DNA of 44,324 nucleotides. Origin: Nitrosopumilus sp. b1. GTDB lineage: Archaea > Thermoproteota > Nitrososphaeria > Nitrososphaerales > Nitrosopumilaceae. The notes under the pieces were generated by a model that did no database searches, was not told the origin of the DNA, and saw only the letters and a program-made list of their open reading frames with translations. The position numbers and the translations under genes are program-made. Positions 7,545 through 15,975 of this stretch are shown in pieces; positions within the stretch are counted from its first letter, which is position 1, and every line of letters starts with the position of its first letter. The stretch is taken from positions 1-44,324 of the forward strand of contig NZ_MU078749.1 of the NCBI RefSeq assembly GCF_014078545.1. Reading direction: 5' to 3'.

Positions 7545-8585
7545 GTGGAAGAAAAAGAAGAGACGAGGAAGATACAGTTTACGGGAAAATCATCATACAT
7601 AGTTTCTTTACCAAAAGAATGGATAGTAGATCTTGGATTAAAACAAGGAGACCAGGTAAGAGTTTCGAGAAATGGCTTATCGACATTGCAAATCTATCCG
7701 GTAAACTACAAAGCTCAAAACATCCAAACAGAAGAAGCTACAATCATGATTGATGTAGATGAGGACATATCATCTACCGTCAGAAAATTGATTTCGCTAT
7801 ATTTTTTGGGATTTAAAACAATTAATGTCAAACCAAAAAATGGAAGACTCAAACCAGCTCAGAGAACTGCTGTAAAGACTGCAGGCAAAAGAATGCTAAT
7901 GGGTTCTGAAATAATTTCAGATTCTAGTGATGGGATTACCATTCAAGTTCTGGTTAATTTATTGGAGTTATCAGTTGATGGTGCCTTTAAGAGAATGATT
8001 CATCTTGCAAAATCAATGCTGTTAGATTCTATCTTAGCTGTAAAAGAGGTCAATCTAGATTTGGCCCAAGAAGTTATCAACACCGATGATGAAGTTGACA
8101 GATTTGGTTTCTATATTATTAGACAATTAAAGATAGCAATACAAAATGAGCACATGTTAAAGGAAATGGGTTTTAAAAATGCAAGAAATTGTCTTGGATA
8201 TAGGTTAGTTGTAAAAAATATCGAGCGAACGGGAGATCATGCAGCATTTGTGGCAGAAGATTTGTTAGAATTCAAAAAAGGAATCAAGAAAGAAATTTTG
8301 GCAAAAATTCAAGAAATGAGCAATTTTGCAATAAATGTTCTTGATGAAGCATGTCTTTCATTATTCAAAGAAGATTATCTTCAAGCAGAGCAAACAATTC
8401 AGAAAACAGCAGAGATTGTAAAATATGAGAAAAAGGTTCTTGATTCCTCTAAATCATTACGTGATGATGAGGAGTTATTTAGAATAAGAAGAATGGTAGA
8501 AAACATCAAAAGAATTGCAGAATATGCTAGTGATATTGCAGAAGTGGTTCTAAACAGTAACATCGAAAAAGCACTCAAAAAATAA
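7545..8585 (+). CDS. PhoU-like regulator with N-terminal AbrB-type domain
   Basis: A 346-residue protein from a GTG start, with a TATA-like aactatatag about 28 bp upstream consistent with a leaderless message. Residues 1-50 are a SpoVT/AbrB swapped-hairpin DNA-binding domain (RKIQFTGKSSYIVSLPKEWI, LKQGDQVRVSR). Residues about 120-345 are two PhoU three-helix repeats (NTDDEVDRFGFYIIRQL, VVKNIERTGDHAAFVAEDLLE, RRMVENIKRIAEYASDIAEV) with the metal-binding E/DxxxD patterns. Such archaeal proteins are thought to couple phosphate transport state to transcription. No Pst transporter is adjacent. Confidence 0.92.
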   Translation: MEEKEETRKIQFTGKSSYIVSLPKEWIVDLGLKQGDQVRVSRNGLSTLQIYPVNYKAQNIQTEEATIMIDVDEDISSTVRKLISLYFLGFKTINVKPKNGRLKPAQRTAVKTAGKRMLMGSEIISDSSDGITIQVLVNLLELSVDGAFKRMIHLAKSMLLDSILAVKEVNLDLAQEVINTDDEVDRFGFYIIRQLKIAIQNEHMLKEMGFKNARNCLGYRLVVKNIERTGDHAAFVAEDLLEFKKGIKKEILAKIQEMSNFAINVLDEACLSLFKEDYLQAEQTIQKTAEIVKYEKKVLDSSKSLRDDEELFRIRRMVENIKRIAEYASDIAEVVLNSNIEKALKK

Positions 8586-8593
8586 AATTTAGG

Positions 8594-8629
8594 CATACCG
8601 CAATAGGATTGGTATTCTCATATAATATT
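8594..8629 (+). promoter_or_regulatory. CATACCGC element plus TATA, copy A
   Basis: CATACCGCAATAGGATTGG begins at 8594. ATACC (8595-8599) and GGTAT (8611-8615) are inverted arms 11 bases apart, and a TATA-like tataatat follows at 8621-8628. The ATG of the next gene is at 8647, about 24 bases from the TATA, so transcription would be leaderless. The same element at the same distance from a TATA occurs at 12088 and 12243. Confidence 0.7.
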
Positions 8630-8646
8630 CCAATGTACACTATTTC

Positions 8647-9081
8647 ATGAGCCAAACCGTTCTCACATCTGAAGCATTGGAAACCAACAGAGAGAAATCA
8701 TTAGAGCCAAACGTCCTTTCTAATAGTTCAAAGTCTGTTGTTCTTTCATTTTCAAAGCCCCAAGTTTTCAGACTCTCTGGTTCCAAATGCCCAGATGTGA
8801 GACTGTCCTTTTCTAATGGAGAAAAAGTCAATGTGAGCATCTACATTGACGATTCTGGTGAGGTAGACACCAGAATTCAAAAACTAGACGCATCAAGTCC
8901 AGATTTTGAAATCCCTACAAAAACAGCACCACTCGGAACAAGAAGACGAGGAAGACCAAAAGGTTCTAAGAATAAACCTAAAGCAATACGAGATGACAAT
9001 CACAGCATAGTCAAAGAAATGTTTGAAACAAACGAAGAGTTCAAAAGAAGACAAGCAGAAGAACTGAGACTTTTAAAATAG
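8647..9081 (+). CDS. AT-hook-like basic protein, function unknown
   Basis: A 144-residue soluble protein. Residues about 1-95 are Ser/Val-rich and mostly beta, without a recognised fold. At about 98-111 is TRRRGRPKGSKNKPK, a textbook AT-hook core (RGRPKGS) able to bind the minor groove of AT-rich DNA. A charged helical tail follows (FETNEEFKRRQAEELRLLK). It could be a small DNA-binding architectural or regulatory protein. It is transcribed from the CATACCGC-type promoter. The AT-hook is seen directly; regulation is inferred. Confidence 0.7.
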   Translation: MSQTVLTSEALETNREKSLEPNVLSNSSKSVVLSFSKPQVFRLSGSKCPDVRLSFSNGEKVNVSIYIDDSGEVDTRIQKLDASSPDFEIPTKTAPLGTRRRGRPKGSKNKPKAIRDDNHSIVKEMFETNEEFKRRQAEELRLLK

Positions 9082-9185
9082 ATACAAAGGAATTGTCTTG
9101 ATTGTCACATTAGTTAATTGGAGTGGTGCAAATAAAAAATAACCACTTGTTTTTTTAATGATAATTTTTCATAGGGGAAATAATT

Positions 9186-10841
9186 ATGTCATGGAAAGAT
9201 AAGAAGAAATTTAATGCAGTAATCGTACCTATCCTAATTCTAGTTCCAATCATAATAATTGGATTTTTAATCTATGATTATACTGAAGAAAATATACGGA
9301 ACTCTTTGATTGAAGAGCAGATAAAAATTCAAGAGATCATTGGGAAAGGGCTTGGAAATAATATCAGTTCAGATTTAAAACTAGTAAAGCTTGAAATGAG
9401 TTTACTTTCTGAAACTGAGGAATTCGAACAGGGATTGACGAATCCAAATGCCATACAAAAAATTAAGGAAACTTATGAAAAAATTAATTCAATTACTCCA
9501 ATCACTGACGTAATATTACTAAATAATGAATTTCAAATTATTGGAAATGCCAGGGACGACATATTCAAAATTGCAGGGTATGAATTAGGAGAAAATTCGG
9601 TTATTAGGAAAACTATCTCAGATAAAAAATCTGGAATTACTGCAGGGGTTGTAGGAAACGACTCAATCTTGAGAATTACTGTATTGCATTCAATTAATGA
9701 TGAAACAAGTAATGAATTCAAAGGAATAGTGGCGACAGTACTAGAACCAAGACAGTTATTTGCCAAACATGGAAATGTATACGATGTTGATTCCAGTTTT
9801 ATCGTAGCTTTAGACAAGGATGAGATGTATATCTCAAATCCTATTCATGACTTGATAGGAAAAAAATACTCAGAATATTTTGCTCAAACGTATTTTGGAA
9901 GGAACCAGGTTCAAAATGAACACTATGAAAACGTGTTTTCTGGTGAAATTAACTCAGCCATCTTATTGGATAATAGACTGGGCGAAATCATCAGCACAGG
10001 ACTTCCGATTTACGTGGATGGTGAATTAGAATATTTTGTATTTGTGATAACGCCTACTGACATTATTCTGTCCAAAACACAGGAGAGCTTGCTGGTAGAA
10101 GAAATAAAAAATAATTTGTTACTAATTGCGTTTGCTCTTTTATTCATAGTATTTTTCATAAAACGATCAAAGAAACTGGAAAAAGAAAAGCTAGCTGTAA
10201 TTGGACAGCTATCATCAAATATTGCACATGATATGAGAAACCCATTAGGAGCTATTAGGAGCTCATCAAGAAGAATAGAGAAACAAAATACACAACAAAA
10301 TGAAATAATTTCTCAAGAGATTGCTCGTATAAACAGATCTATTAAAAGAATGTCACATCAGGTTGAAGGAGTTCTAAATTATGTAAGAACAACCCCGATT
10401 ATTGCAAATTCTGCTTCTATACTAAACATGATAAAGTATAGTTTAGAATCTATGGAAATTCCACAAAATGTCAAAGTGGTTTTACCAGAAAATGATGTAG
10501 AAATTGAGTGCGACCCAGAGAAATTGGAAATTACATTTGTAAATCTATTACTAAATGCAGTTCAAGCTATAGGAAATGATGAGGGCAAAATTCAAATTTG
10601 CATTAAAGAAAAGAAAAATACGGTAGTTGTTGAATTTGAAAATTCAGGGCCCGCGATTTCAGAAATAGACTTGCCAAAAATTTTCGAGCCATTATTTACA
10701 TCAAAGCTTAAAGGAACAGGTTTAGGATTATCAAGTTGTAAAAACATTATTGAGCAACATGGTGGAAGCATTTCTGTAAATCCAAATCCAGTAGTATTCA
10801 AAATTACTTTGCCCAAAAAGCAAAACTATGAAAGTCAGTAA
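9186..10841 (+). CDS. Membrane sensor histidine kinase with Cache-type sensor
   Basis: A 551-residue protein. TM1 is at about residues 11-30 and TM2 at about 305-323, flanking an extracytoplasmic domain of about 270 residues of Cache type (TDVILLNNEFQIIGNARDD, YISNPIHDLIGKKYSEYF). The HisKA box is SSNIAHDMRNPLGAIRSS with phospho-acceptor His348. The ATPase part has NLLLNAVQAIGN (N box), FEPLFTSKLKGTGLGLSSCK (F/G2) and a conserved C-terminus. Ligand unknown. It lies 31 bp before a stand-alone receiver gene, clearly its partner. Confidence 0.95.
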   Translation: MSWKDKKKFNAVIVPILILVPIIIIGFLIYDYTEENIRNSLIEEQIKIQEIIGKGLGNNISSDLKLVKLEMSLLSETEEFEQGLTNPNAIQKIKETYEKINSITPITDVILLNNEFQIIGNARDDIFKIAGYELGENSVIRKTISDKKSGITAGVVGNDSILRITVLHSINDETSNEFKGIVATVLEPRQLFAKHGNVYDVDSSFIVALDKDEMYISNPIHDLIGKKYSEYFAQTYFGRNQVQNEHYENVFSGEINSAILLDNRLGEIISTGLPIYVDGELEYFVFVITPTDIILSKTQESLLVEEIKNNLLLIAFALLFIVFFIKRSKKLEKEKLAVIGQLSSNIAHDMRNPLGAIRSSSRRIEKQNTQQNEIISQEIARINRSIKRMSHQVEGVLNYVRTTPIIANSASILNMIKYSLESMEIPQNVKVVLPENDVEIECDPEKLEITFVNLLLNAVQAIGNDEGKIQICIKEKKNTVVVEFENSGPAISEIDLPKIFEPLFTSKLKGTGLGLSSCKNIIEQHGGSISVNPNPVVFKITLPKKQNYESQ

Positions 10842-10872
10842 TGGATTTAATAATCAACTTGGATGAGAGAAT

Positions 10873-11241
10873 ATGAGTAAGGATAAGACTATTTTACTTG
10901 CAGATGATGATTCTGATTTTCTTGAAGCAACTCAATTAATGCTGATGGATGAGGGTTACAATGTTATTCCTGCGGTTGATGGGGAAGATGCAGTTGAGAA
11001 ATATCGTCAAATAAAGCCTGATATCGTATTTTTAGACATTAAAATGCCGGGAATTGATGGATTTGAGACTTTTTTCAGAATTATTAAATCAGATTCTGAT
11101 GCAAGGGTAGTATTTACTTCCAGTTACGCAATTAATGATGATAAGTTCAAAAAAGCAAAGAGCATGTCATTAAGAGATTTAATTAACAAGCCTATTGAGT
11201 TTGAACAGCTTGAAAAAATGATTAAAAAGCATGCAAAATGA
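10873..11241 (+). CDS. Single-domain response regulator (CheY-like)
   Basis: A 122-residue receiver domain only. It has the acidic cluster ADDD at residues 10-13, phospho-acceptor Asp55 in VFLDIKMPG, the switch Thr/Ser in VFTSSYA and the conserved Lys in NKPIEF. There is no output domain, so it must act through protein contact. It is the immediate downstream partner of the sensor kinase. The stop abuts the stop of the convergent gene at 11242. Confidence 0.95.
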   Translation: MSKDKTILLADDDSDFLEATQLMLMDEGYNVIPAVDGEDAVEKYRQIKPDIVFLDIKMPGIDGFETFFRIIKSDSDARVVFTSSYAINDDKFKKAKSMSLRDLINKPIEFEQLEKMIKKHAK

Positions 11242-12090
11242 TTAGGCTATGCCAGAACTAGAAAGAGCGTTTGCTCTTTGAGAATAGTATTTTTGTGCTT
11301 CATTGAAGAATTCTAAAAACCATTTCTGAATTTCTTCGTCTCTTTCAAATACCCTATGTAATTTTTGAACTCCTGGATGGATTTTTGTCTTTTTTTGTTT
11401 TCGAGTGTATAAAAGATATGTGTAAAACCAATACGAGATTTGATTTGCCAAATCGTCTTCAGAAATAGATTCAAAGTTTCTTCTATATTTTATGTGAATA
11501 AATGACATTAGTTCATAGAGGGGAATTTTTGAATCTTGAATCAGATTTGGATTATCAAGTAGCAAGCCCTTTGATAAGATTTGAAGCTTGTATACATCGT
11601 CGCCTATTATTGATTTAAGATATTCCCACTTGCCAAATATTTTGGGCAAAACCGCTGAATATTGGATTGCCATTTTATCAATATCCGTATTACTTAGATT
11701 GAGAACATCTAGGCAGAATAAAATTCCGTGTAAAGATAGTCTGTACTGATCTGACGGAGTTTTTTTGTAGCTCTTTCCATCTTTTACTACTAGACCTAGC
11801 TCTAAAATTCCAGCCGAATGTTTTCCCCTATCAGTGCGACCTATCAGTAATCGCCGAAACTCTTTTTCTTTTGTTCTAATTGTTGAAATATCATTATGAA
11901 ATCGAATTTTTGCCATGTCCCATGTGGTACATGTTCCATTTATGAATAAAATTTGTAATAATTTTTGTACATTCTCATGATGTTTTATTTTTGAAGTATA
12001 CGATGAACCATACAGACGGTGAGCAGTTGGTCGAATATAATATTTGTATGATAGTAAATTTCCATATCGCGTACCTTGATCCTGAGGCAT
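11242..12090 (-). CDS. Conserved hypothetical protein, possible winged helix
   Basis: A 282-residue soluble protein, unrecognised. Residues about 38-110 (VQKLLQILFINGTCTTWDMAK, then REKEFRRLLIGR-like, then LELGLVVKDGKSYKKTPSDQYRLS) have the helix-turn-helix plus wing layout of a winged-helix DNA-binding domain. The C-terminal 150 residues are helical and aromatic-rich (YWFYTYLLYTRKQKK). The ATG lies inside the CATACCGC element copy B, with TTTTATATC about 25 bases upstream on this strand, so a leaderless message is plausible. A transcription-factor role is inference. Confidence 0.65.
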   Translation of the reverse strand: MPQDQGTRYGNLLSYKYYIRPTAHRLYGSSYTSKIKHHENVQKLLQILFINGTCTTWDMAKIRFHNDISTIRTKEKEFRRLLIGRTDRGKHSAGILELGLVVKDGKSYKKTPSDQYRLSLHGILFCLDVLNLSNTDIDKMAIQYSAVLPKIFGKWEYLKSIIGDDVYKLQILSKGLLLDNPNLIQDSKIPLYELMSFIHIKYRRNFESISEDDLANQISYWFYTYLLYTRKQKKTKIHPGVQKLHRVFERDEEIQKWFLEFFNEAQKYYSQRANALSSSGIA

Positions 12091-12120
12091 ACCGCATTTG
12101 GGTTGGTATTCTGATATAAA
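12088..12120. promoter_or_regulatory. CATACCGC element plus TATA, copy B
   Basis: CATACCGCATTTGGGTTGGTA starts at 12088 (ATACC...GGTAT arms 11 bases apart) and is followed 26 bases from its start by a TATA-like gatataaaa at 12113-12120. On the plus strand it points into a region with no protein gene but a strong hairpin. On the minus strand the TATA lies about 25 bases before the ATG at 12090, so the element may work in both directions. Confidence 0.6.
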
Positions 12121-12159
12121 ACGATATCTTATTTTTATTAGGACATTTTTCCCCTGCTA

Positions 12160-12195
12160 ATGTTGGGCTTCTTAATTTTTTTAGAAGCCCAACGT
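12160..12195. other. Strong inverted repeat (hairpin), possible small RNA or terminator
   Basis: GTTGGGCTTCT (12162-12172) and AGAAGCCCAAC (12183-12193) are perfect 11-bp arms, extended by a G-U and an A-U pair, around a 10-base T-rich loop. It starts about 20 bp after the transcription start predicted from element B. No protein frame is associated. It could be part of a short RNA or a factor-binding site. Confidence 0.5.
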
Positions 12196-12242
12196 CCTAC
12201 TTGTTATTGAGATAATATTCATGTAGACAATTTTAGGTATGC

Positions 12243-12276
12243 CATACCGCAAAAGGATTGGTAATTTGATATATTC
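12243..12276 (+). promoter_or_regulatory. CATACCGC element plus TATA, copy C
   Basis: CATACCGCAAAAGGATTGGTA begins at 12243, directly preceded by GGTATGC so that GGTATGCCATACC is itself a near palindrome. A TATA-like gatatatt follows at 12268-12275 and the ATG of the 44-residue gene at 12295. Spacing equals that of copy A, and the bases just before the start (TATTTCATGA) are shared with copy A. Confidence 0.7.
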
Positions 12277-12294
12277 TGGAAATATTGGTATTTC

Positions 12295-12429
12295 ATGAAG
12301 CAAACAATAGTTTACAAAAACAAAGGGGAAGAAATATCCGAGACATTGGAGGACCAAAAGATAGCAAAGTACCTTGACATCTTGAAGAGATATCAGAGTT
12401 TGATTCCGTCAGTTAATAAGCAAAAATAG
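12295..12429 (+). CDS. 44-residue microprotein under CATACCGC promoter
   Basis: ATG at 12295, stop TAG at 12427. The sequence starts MKQTIVYKNKGEEISETLED and is charged and mostly helical, with no recognised motif. Support for its reality is the promoter element shared with the 8647 gene and the leaderless spacing from the TATA box. Function unknown; possibly co-regulated with the AT-hook-like protein. Confidence 0.5.
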   Translation: MKQTIVYKNKGEEISETLEDQKIAKYLDILKRYQSLIPSVNKQK

Positions 12430-12477
12430 TGAAACGAACCTTTAACATACAATAAAGGACATGAACTCTATCCACAC

Positions 12478-13611
12478 ATGCAATCAGCTATCCTAATTAC
12501 GTATGATAAAGATGATATCAAAAATGAAGCGGTAGCCTTGTGTGATTCTGCAGGATATCAGATCTTGCATATTATACAGCAGAAATTTCTCCAACGCCAA
12601 AAATATGGAATAAGTGAAGAAATTGTCGAAAGACTAGACTCTATCGCTCAGAAATTAAATCCCGATGTCATAGTTTTTGATGAAGTTCTAAAACCGAGTC
12701 AGAACTATAACCTTGCATCAAAATTACGAAGAAACATCCTAGACAGGGAAACCCTAATTTTGGAAATTTTTGAGCGTCGTGCTTCCAGTTCAGAGTCACA
12801 TTTGCAAGTAAAATTAGCACAAATGAGATACGAAATGTCCAGAGCCAAAGAAAAAGTAAGACTTGCAAAAATTGGTGAACAGCCAGGATTTATGGGAATT
12901 GGTCAATATGAAGTTGAAACATATCATAATGATATTAAACATAGAATGCAAACTGTAAAATCAAAATTAGAAAAAGCTGGAAAACAAAGGGAGCTTCACA
13001 GAGTTTCAAGAAAAAGGCAGGGATTCAAAACAATTTCTCTTGCAGGATATACGTCTGCGGGAAAAACTACATTGTTTAATGCCTTGACGGGAGAGACAAA
13101 AGAACAAAGCAGTGAGTTATTTACCACATTATCAACAACCATAAGAAGAGTTACAATTGATCAAGTGCCATTTTTAATTTCAGATACAGTAGGTTTTATC
13201 AGTAAACTTCCGGCATATATGATTGAAGCATTTAGATCAACACTAGAAGAACTACTTTTTACAGATGTTGTAGTGGTGGTGATTGACATTAGTGATTCTG
13301 ACGTTAACTTGAGAAAAAAATTTGCCAGTTGCCATAAAACTTTGAGTGAGCTAGGCGTACAACCTGATAGAATAATTTTTGCAATGAACAAAGCAGATTT
13401 GGTAGATATGAGTGAGATTAATGAAAAAATCAAAAGCCTAGGATTGGAAGAAAGTAAAAAATGGATTCCAGTTTCAGCAAAGTCTGGTGAAAATATTCAA
13501 AAATTAAAAGAGTTGATCAAGGAAGTTTTAGACGGTCAGCAAAATCCAACAATTATAAAAAATCCATACAAAGAAGAGTTGGAAAAATTTTATGACAATC
13601 GAAGTTCTTAG
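12478..13611 (+). CDS. hflX: GTPase HflX
   Basis: A 377-residue protein. The HflX N-terminal domain ([38 protein letters not shown]) is followed by a coiled-coil linker and the G domain: G1 [16 protein letters not shown] (about 186-201), switch/G2 Thr region, G3 [11 protein letters not shown]4 NKAD and G5 VSAKSG. HflX binds the large ribosomal subunit and splits stalled ribosomes. The last 20 bases overlap trm56 in another frame, so the two are co-transcribed. Confidence 0.97.
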   Translation: MQSAILITYDKDDIKNEAVALCDSAGYQILHIIQQKFLQRQKYGISEEIVERLDSIAQKLNPDVIVFDEVLKPSQNYNLASKLRRNILDRETLILEIFERRASSSESHLQVKLAQMRYEMSRAKEKVRLAKIGEQPGFMGIGQYEVETYHNDIKHRMQTVKSKLEKAGKQRELHRVSRKRQGFKTISLAGYTSAGKTTLFNALTGETKEQSSELFTTLSTTIRRVTIDQVPFLISDTVGFISKLPAYMIEAFRSTLEELLFTDVVVVVIDISDSDVNLRKKFASCHKTLSELGVQPDRIIFAMNKADLVDMSEINEKIKSLGLEESKKWIPVSAKSGENIQKLKELIKEVLDGQQNPTIIKNPYKEELEKFYDNRSS

Positions 13612-14125
13612 AATAGGTCAAAGAGTAGTCAGAGACGACAGAGTGACTACTCATGTTGCTTTAGTCTCCAGAGCATTTGGAGCATCAAAAATCTTCATGA
13701 ACGAAGTGAATCCAGAGATTAAAGAGACATTAGAGAAAATTAACAAAACTTGGGGAGGGGATTTTGTAGTTGAGTTTATTGAAAATTGGAAAAGTGTACT
13801 AAAAGAAAAAAAGAAGAATTCTGTGAAAATTATCCATTTAACTATGTATGGGACTGAGATAAACCAAATTGACGATAAGATTCAAAATGAATCAGACATA
13901 CTAATTGTAGTTGGTGCTGAAAAAGTACCCAGGGAAATTTATGAATTATCTGATTACAACGTTTCAATTGGCAACCAACCACATTCAGAAATTAGTGCGC
14001 TGGCAGTATTACTAGACAGAATACAAAAAGGAAAACAATTTGATGTAAAATTTTCCAATGCCAAAAGAGAGATCATTCCAACAAATGAAGGCAAAAGGGT
14101 GGTCGTGAATAAAACAAGGGATTAA
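13592..14125 (+). CDS. trm56: tRNA (cytidine-56) 2'-O-methyltransferase Trm56
   Basis: A 177-residue SPOUT-class enzyme specific to archaea that methylates C56 in the T-loop of tRNA using S-adenosylmethionine. Family marks are [19 protein letters not shown] at the N-terminus, HLTMYG in the middle, [20 protein letters not shown] and [20 protein letters not shown] forming the knotted SAM site. Start ATG at 13592 lies inside hflX (20-bp overlap). Length is as expected. Confidence 0.97.
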   Translation: MTIEVLRIGQRVVRDDRVTTHVALVSRAFGASKIFMNEVNPEIKETLEKINKTWGGDFVVEFIENWKSVLKEKKKNSVKIIHLTMYGTEINQIDDKIQNESDILIVVGAEKVPREIYELSDYNVSIGNQPHSEISALAVLLDRIQKGKQFDVKFSNAKREIIPTNEGKRVVVNKTRD

Positions 14126-14150
14126 TAATAGATGGAGAAGAAAATAATCG

Positions 14151-14666
14151 TTGATTGACAAGTACGAAGATCCATTTGTAAGAATTGCCCAAATGATTGG
14201 AGGAGATGAATATCTCAAAGTTGCAAGGTCTCTGCTAAAAGCAGAAGATGCTACAGATGAAGAGATTGCAAGCTCAACAGGCCTAAGAATCAACATGGTA
14301 AGAAAAGTACTGTATGATTTGTTTGGAAAATCTTTGATTACGGGAATTAGGGTCAAGGATGAAAGAAAGGGATGGTTTGTGTACAGGTGGCGATCAAGAA
14401 GAGAAGAAGTTGAAAATTTTATCGAAAATCAAAAGAAAAAGATCACAGAGAGACTACAACAAAGATTAGATTACGAAAACTCTTCAGAATTTTATCATTG
14501 TGGTAATGAAGATTGTCCGAGAGTAACATTTGAAGATGCACTTGAAGGAATGTTCAAATGCCCATCATGTGGCAAAGTTCTTAATTTAAAGAAGAATGAC
14601 AAGGCAAAGAAAGCATTTGCAAAGAAAATTGATGAAATTAAAAAAGACATGCAACAAACTTTCTAA
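14151..14666 (+). CDS. tfe: Transcription factor E (TFE alpha)
   Basis: A 171-residue protein from a TTG start. The N-terminal winged helix (about 1-85: DEEIASSTGLRINMVRKVLY, WFVYRWRSR) is followed by a coiled linker (ENFIENQKKKITERLQQRL) and a C-terminal zinc ribbon with CGNEDC and CPSCG. It is the homologue of TFIIE alpha: it stabilises the melted promoter with RNA polymerase, TBP and TFB. A basic tail follows the ribbon. It lies 25 bp after trm56. Confidence 0.97.
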   Translation: MIDKYEDPFVRIAQMIGGDEYLKVARSLLKAEDATDEEIASSTGLRINMVRKVLYDLFGKSLITGIRVKDERKGWFVYRWRSRREEVENFIENQKKKITERLQQRLDYENSSEFYHCGNEDCPRVTFEDALEGMFKCPSCGKVLNLKKNDKAKKAFAKKIDEIKKDMQQTF

Positions 14667-14729
14667 ATCAGACAAAAAACATTCAATATTGTAGCAAAAA
14701 CTAATTAGAAAAAACCCGTAGATAGGTTA

Positions 14730-15974
14730 TTGAATAAAGTTATTACAGTTCCAAGCTTTTTGCTTTTTGTCCTAACTTTTTGTTTAGTTCAAAACGTTTA
14801 CGCCTCAGAAATTCAATTTGATCAGAATGTTTATCCGATTCCAAGTGATGGCTCAGAGTTAAAAATTTCCATCAGAGTTATTGATCAGGATTACAACATC
14901 TCACCAAATGGAATTGATACCATTGCACAAGATGTTGCAGGAGAGCCGGGAGTAGGACCAATCAAGATATCAATTCTGAGAGGAGAATCAGTTGTTTTAG
15001 GATACGCAGGGGGAGAAAAAAGCAATAATGGAAAAATAGACTCTCACCCTCTTGCAAGTACTCCGGAAGAGAAAGCAAAGGTCAGGCAGTTTGGACCAAT
15101 TCAAGAGATTTCACCACAATCGGGAATTTTTGAGTTTGAAATTAGATTGAGAAATACTGATGGTCCTCAGAGTTCTAAATGTCCAACAATTATCACATTT
15201 TCAGGAATTAAAGAAGGTGATGGTCCCTCAGAAGTTAGATTCGATGACACAGTAGGTTCATCACAGCACTGCATATTACAGGGGGATGTCATTAAGGTAG
15301 AATATCCTGATCCTGTTGATTATTCTGGAAATTCAAGAAGGGTCACGGATTCAGCAACATTTGGCCTTGCAAACCCATCCATAGAATCTAGTTCAACTTC
15401 CTTTAGAATAGGCCATCCGTTTACACTTGTTTTATCAGATAATGACTTGAATCTTGACAGTGAAAAGGCTGAGAGTTATTCATTAGGATTGATTTCTTTT
15501 AGATCAGATAAAATTCGAATCAGTCTAGGCGACAGAAAAGCAATTGATGCGTTTGAGCCAAGACCTTCTGTATTAAGGGAAACTGGTGAGAATACTGGCT
15601 TGTTCTATACAGTACTCAAAATACCTAGAACTATTGATGGGAAAACCATACACATAGGAGAGGAGATTGAATTTGAATATAGAGATGGCAGTACTTTAGC
15701 GTCTGGGTATGTGGGACAAAATATTGAAAAATTTACTCTGGAAGGAAGAACTGGAATCAAAGATAATTACAGTACAGAATCAATTCAAGATAGTTTCAAA
15801 TCAGAAAGTAATCAACCACCATTAGAGCAACACCGTAAAGGAGTATTAATACAAAATATTCAGTGTCCTCTAGATTATGAATTGGTGTTAAAGAAAAGCA
15901 ACAATACCCCTGCTTGCATTAAATTGGAAAATATAGAATCATTGGTGCAGCGAGGATGGGCTAAAAGAATTTAG
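14730..15974 (+). CDS. Exported surface protein, S-layer-like
   Basis: A 414-residue protein from a TTG start. Residues 1-25 are a signal peptide ending VYA-S. Beta-rich repeats follow, with the segment FTLVLSDNDLNLDSEKAESY (about residue 230) and the GENTGLFYTVLKIP pattern, both typical of thaumarchaeal S-layer and related surface proteins. The C-terminus CPLDYELVLKKSNNTPAC..LVQRGWAKRI is a module seen at the end of many secreted proteins of this group. Two Cys flank that module and may form a disulfide. It is probably envelope-associated; the role is unknown. Confidence 0.75.
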   Translation: MNKVITVPSFLLFVLTFCLVQNVYASEIQFDQNVYPIPSDGSELKISIRVIDQDYNISPNGIDTIAQDVAGEPGVGPIKISILRGESVVLGYAGGEKSNNGKIDSHPLASTPEEKAKVRQFGPIQEISPQSGIFEFEIRLRNTDGPQSSKCPTIITFSGIKEGDGPSEVRFDDTVGSSQHCILQGDVIKVEYPDPVDYSGNSRRVTDSATFGLANPSIESSSTSFRIGHPFTLVLSDNDLNLDSEKAESYSLGLISFRSDKIRISLGDRKAIDAFEPRPSVLRETGENTGLFYTVLKIPRTIDGKTIHIGEEIEFEYRDGSTLASGYVGQNIEKFTLEGRTGIKDNYSTESIQDSFKSESNQPPLEQHRKGVLIQNIQCPLDYELVLKKSNNTPACIKLENIESLVQRGWAKRI

Positions 15975-15975
15975 T

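Noticed and set aside
8399-8596. 65-codon minus-strand frame starting in promoter element A
   Set aside because: Its ATG sits at the same place in the element as for the 11242-12090 gene, but it runs antisense through the conserved PhoU-like gene and looks like a shadow frame.
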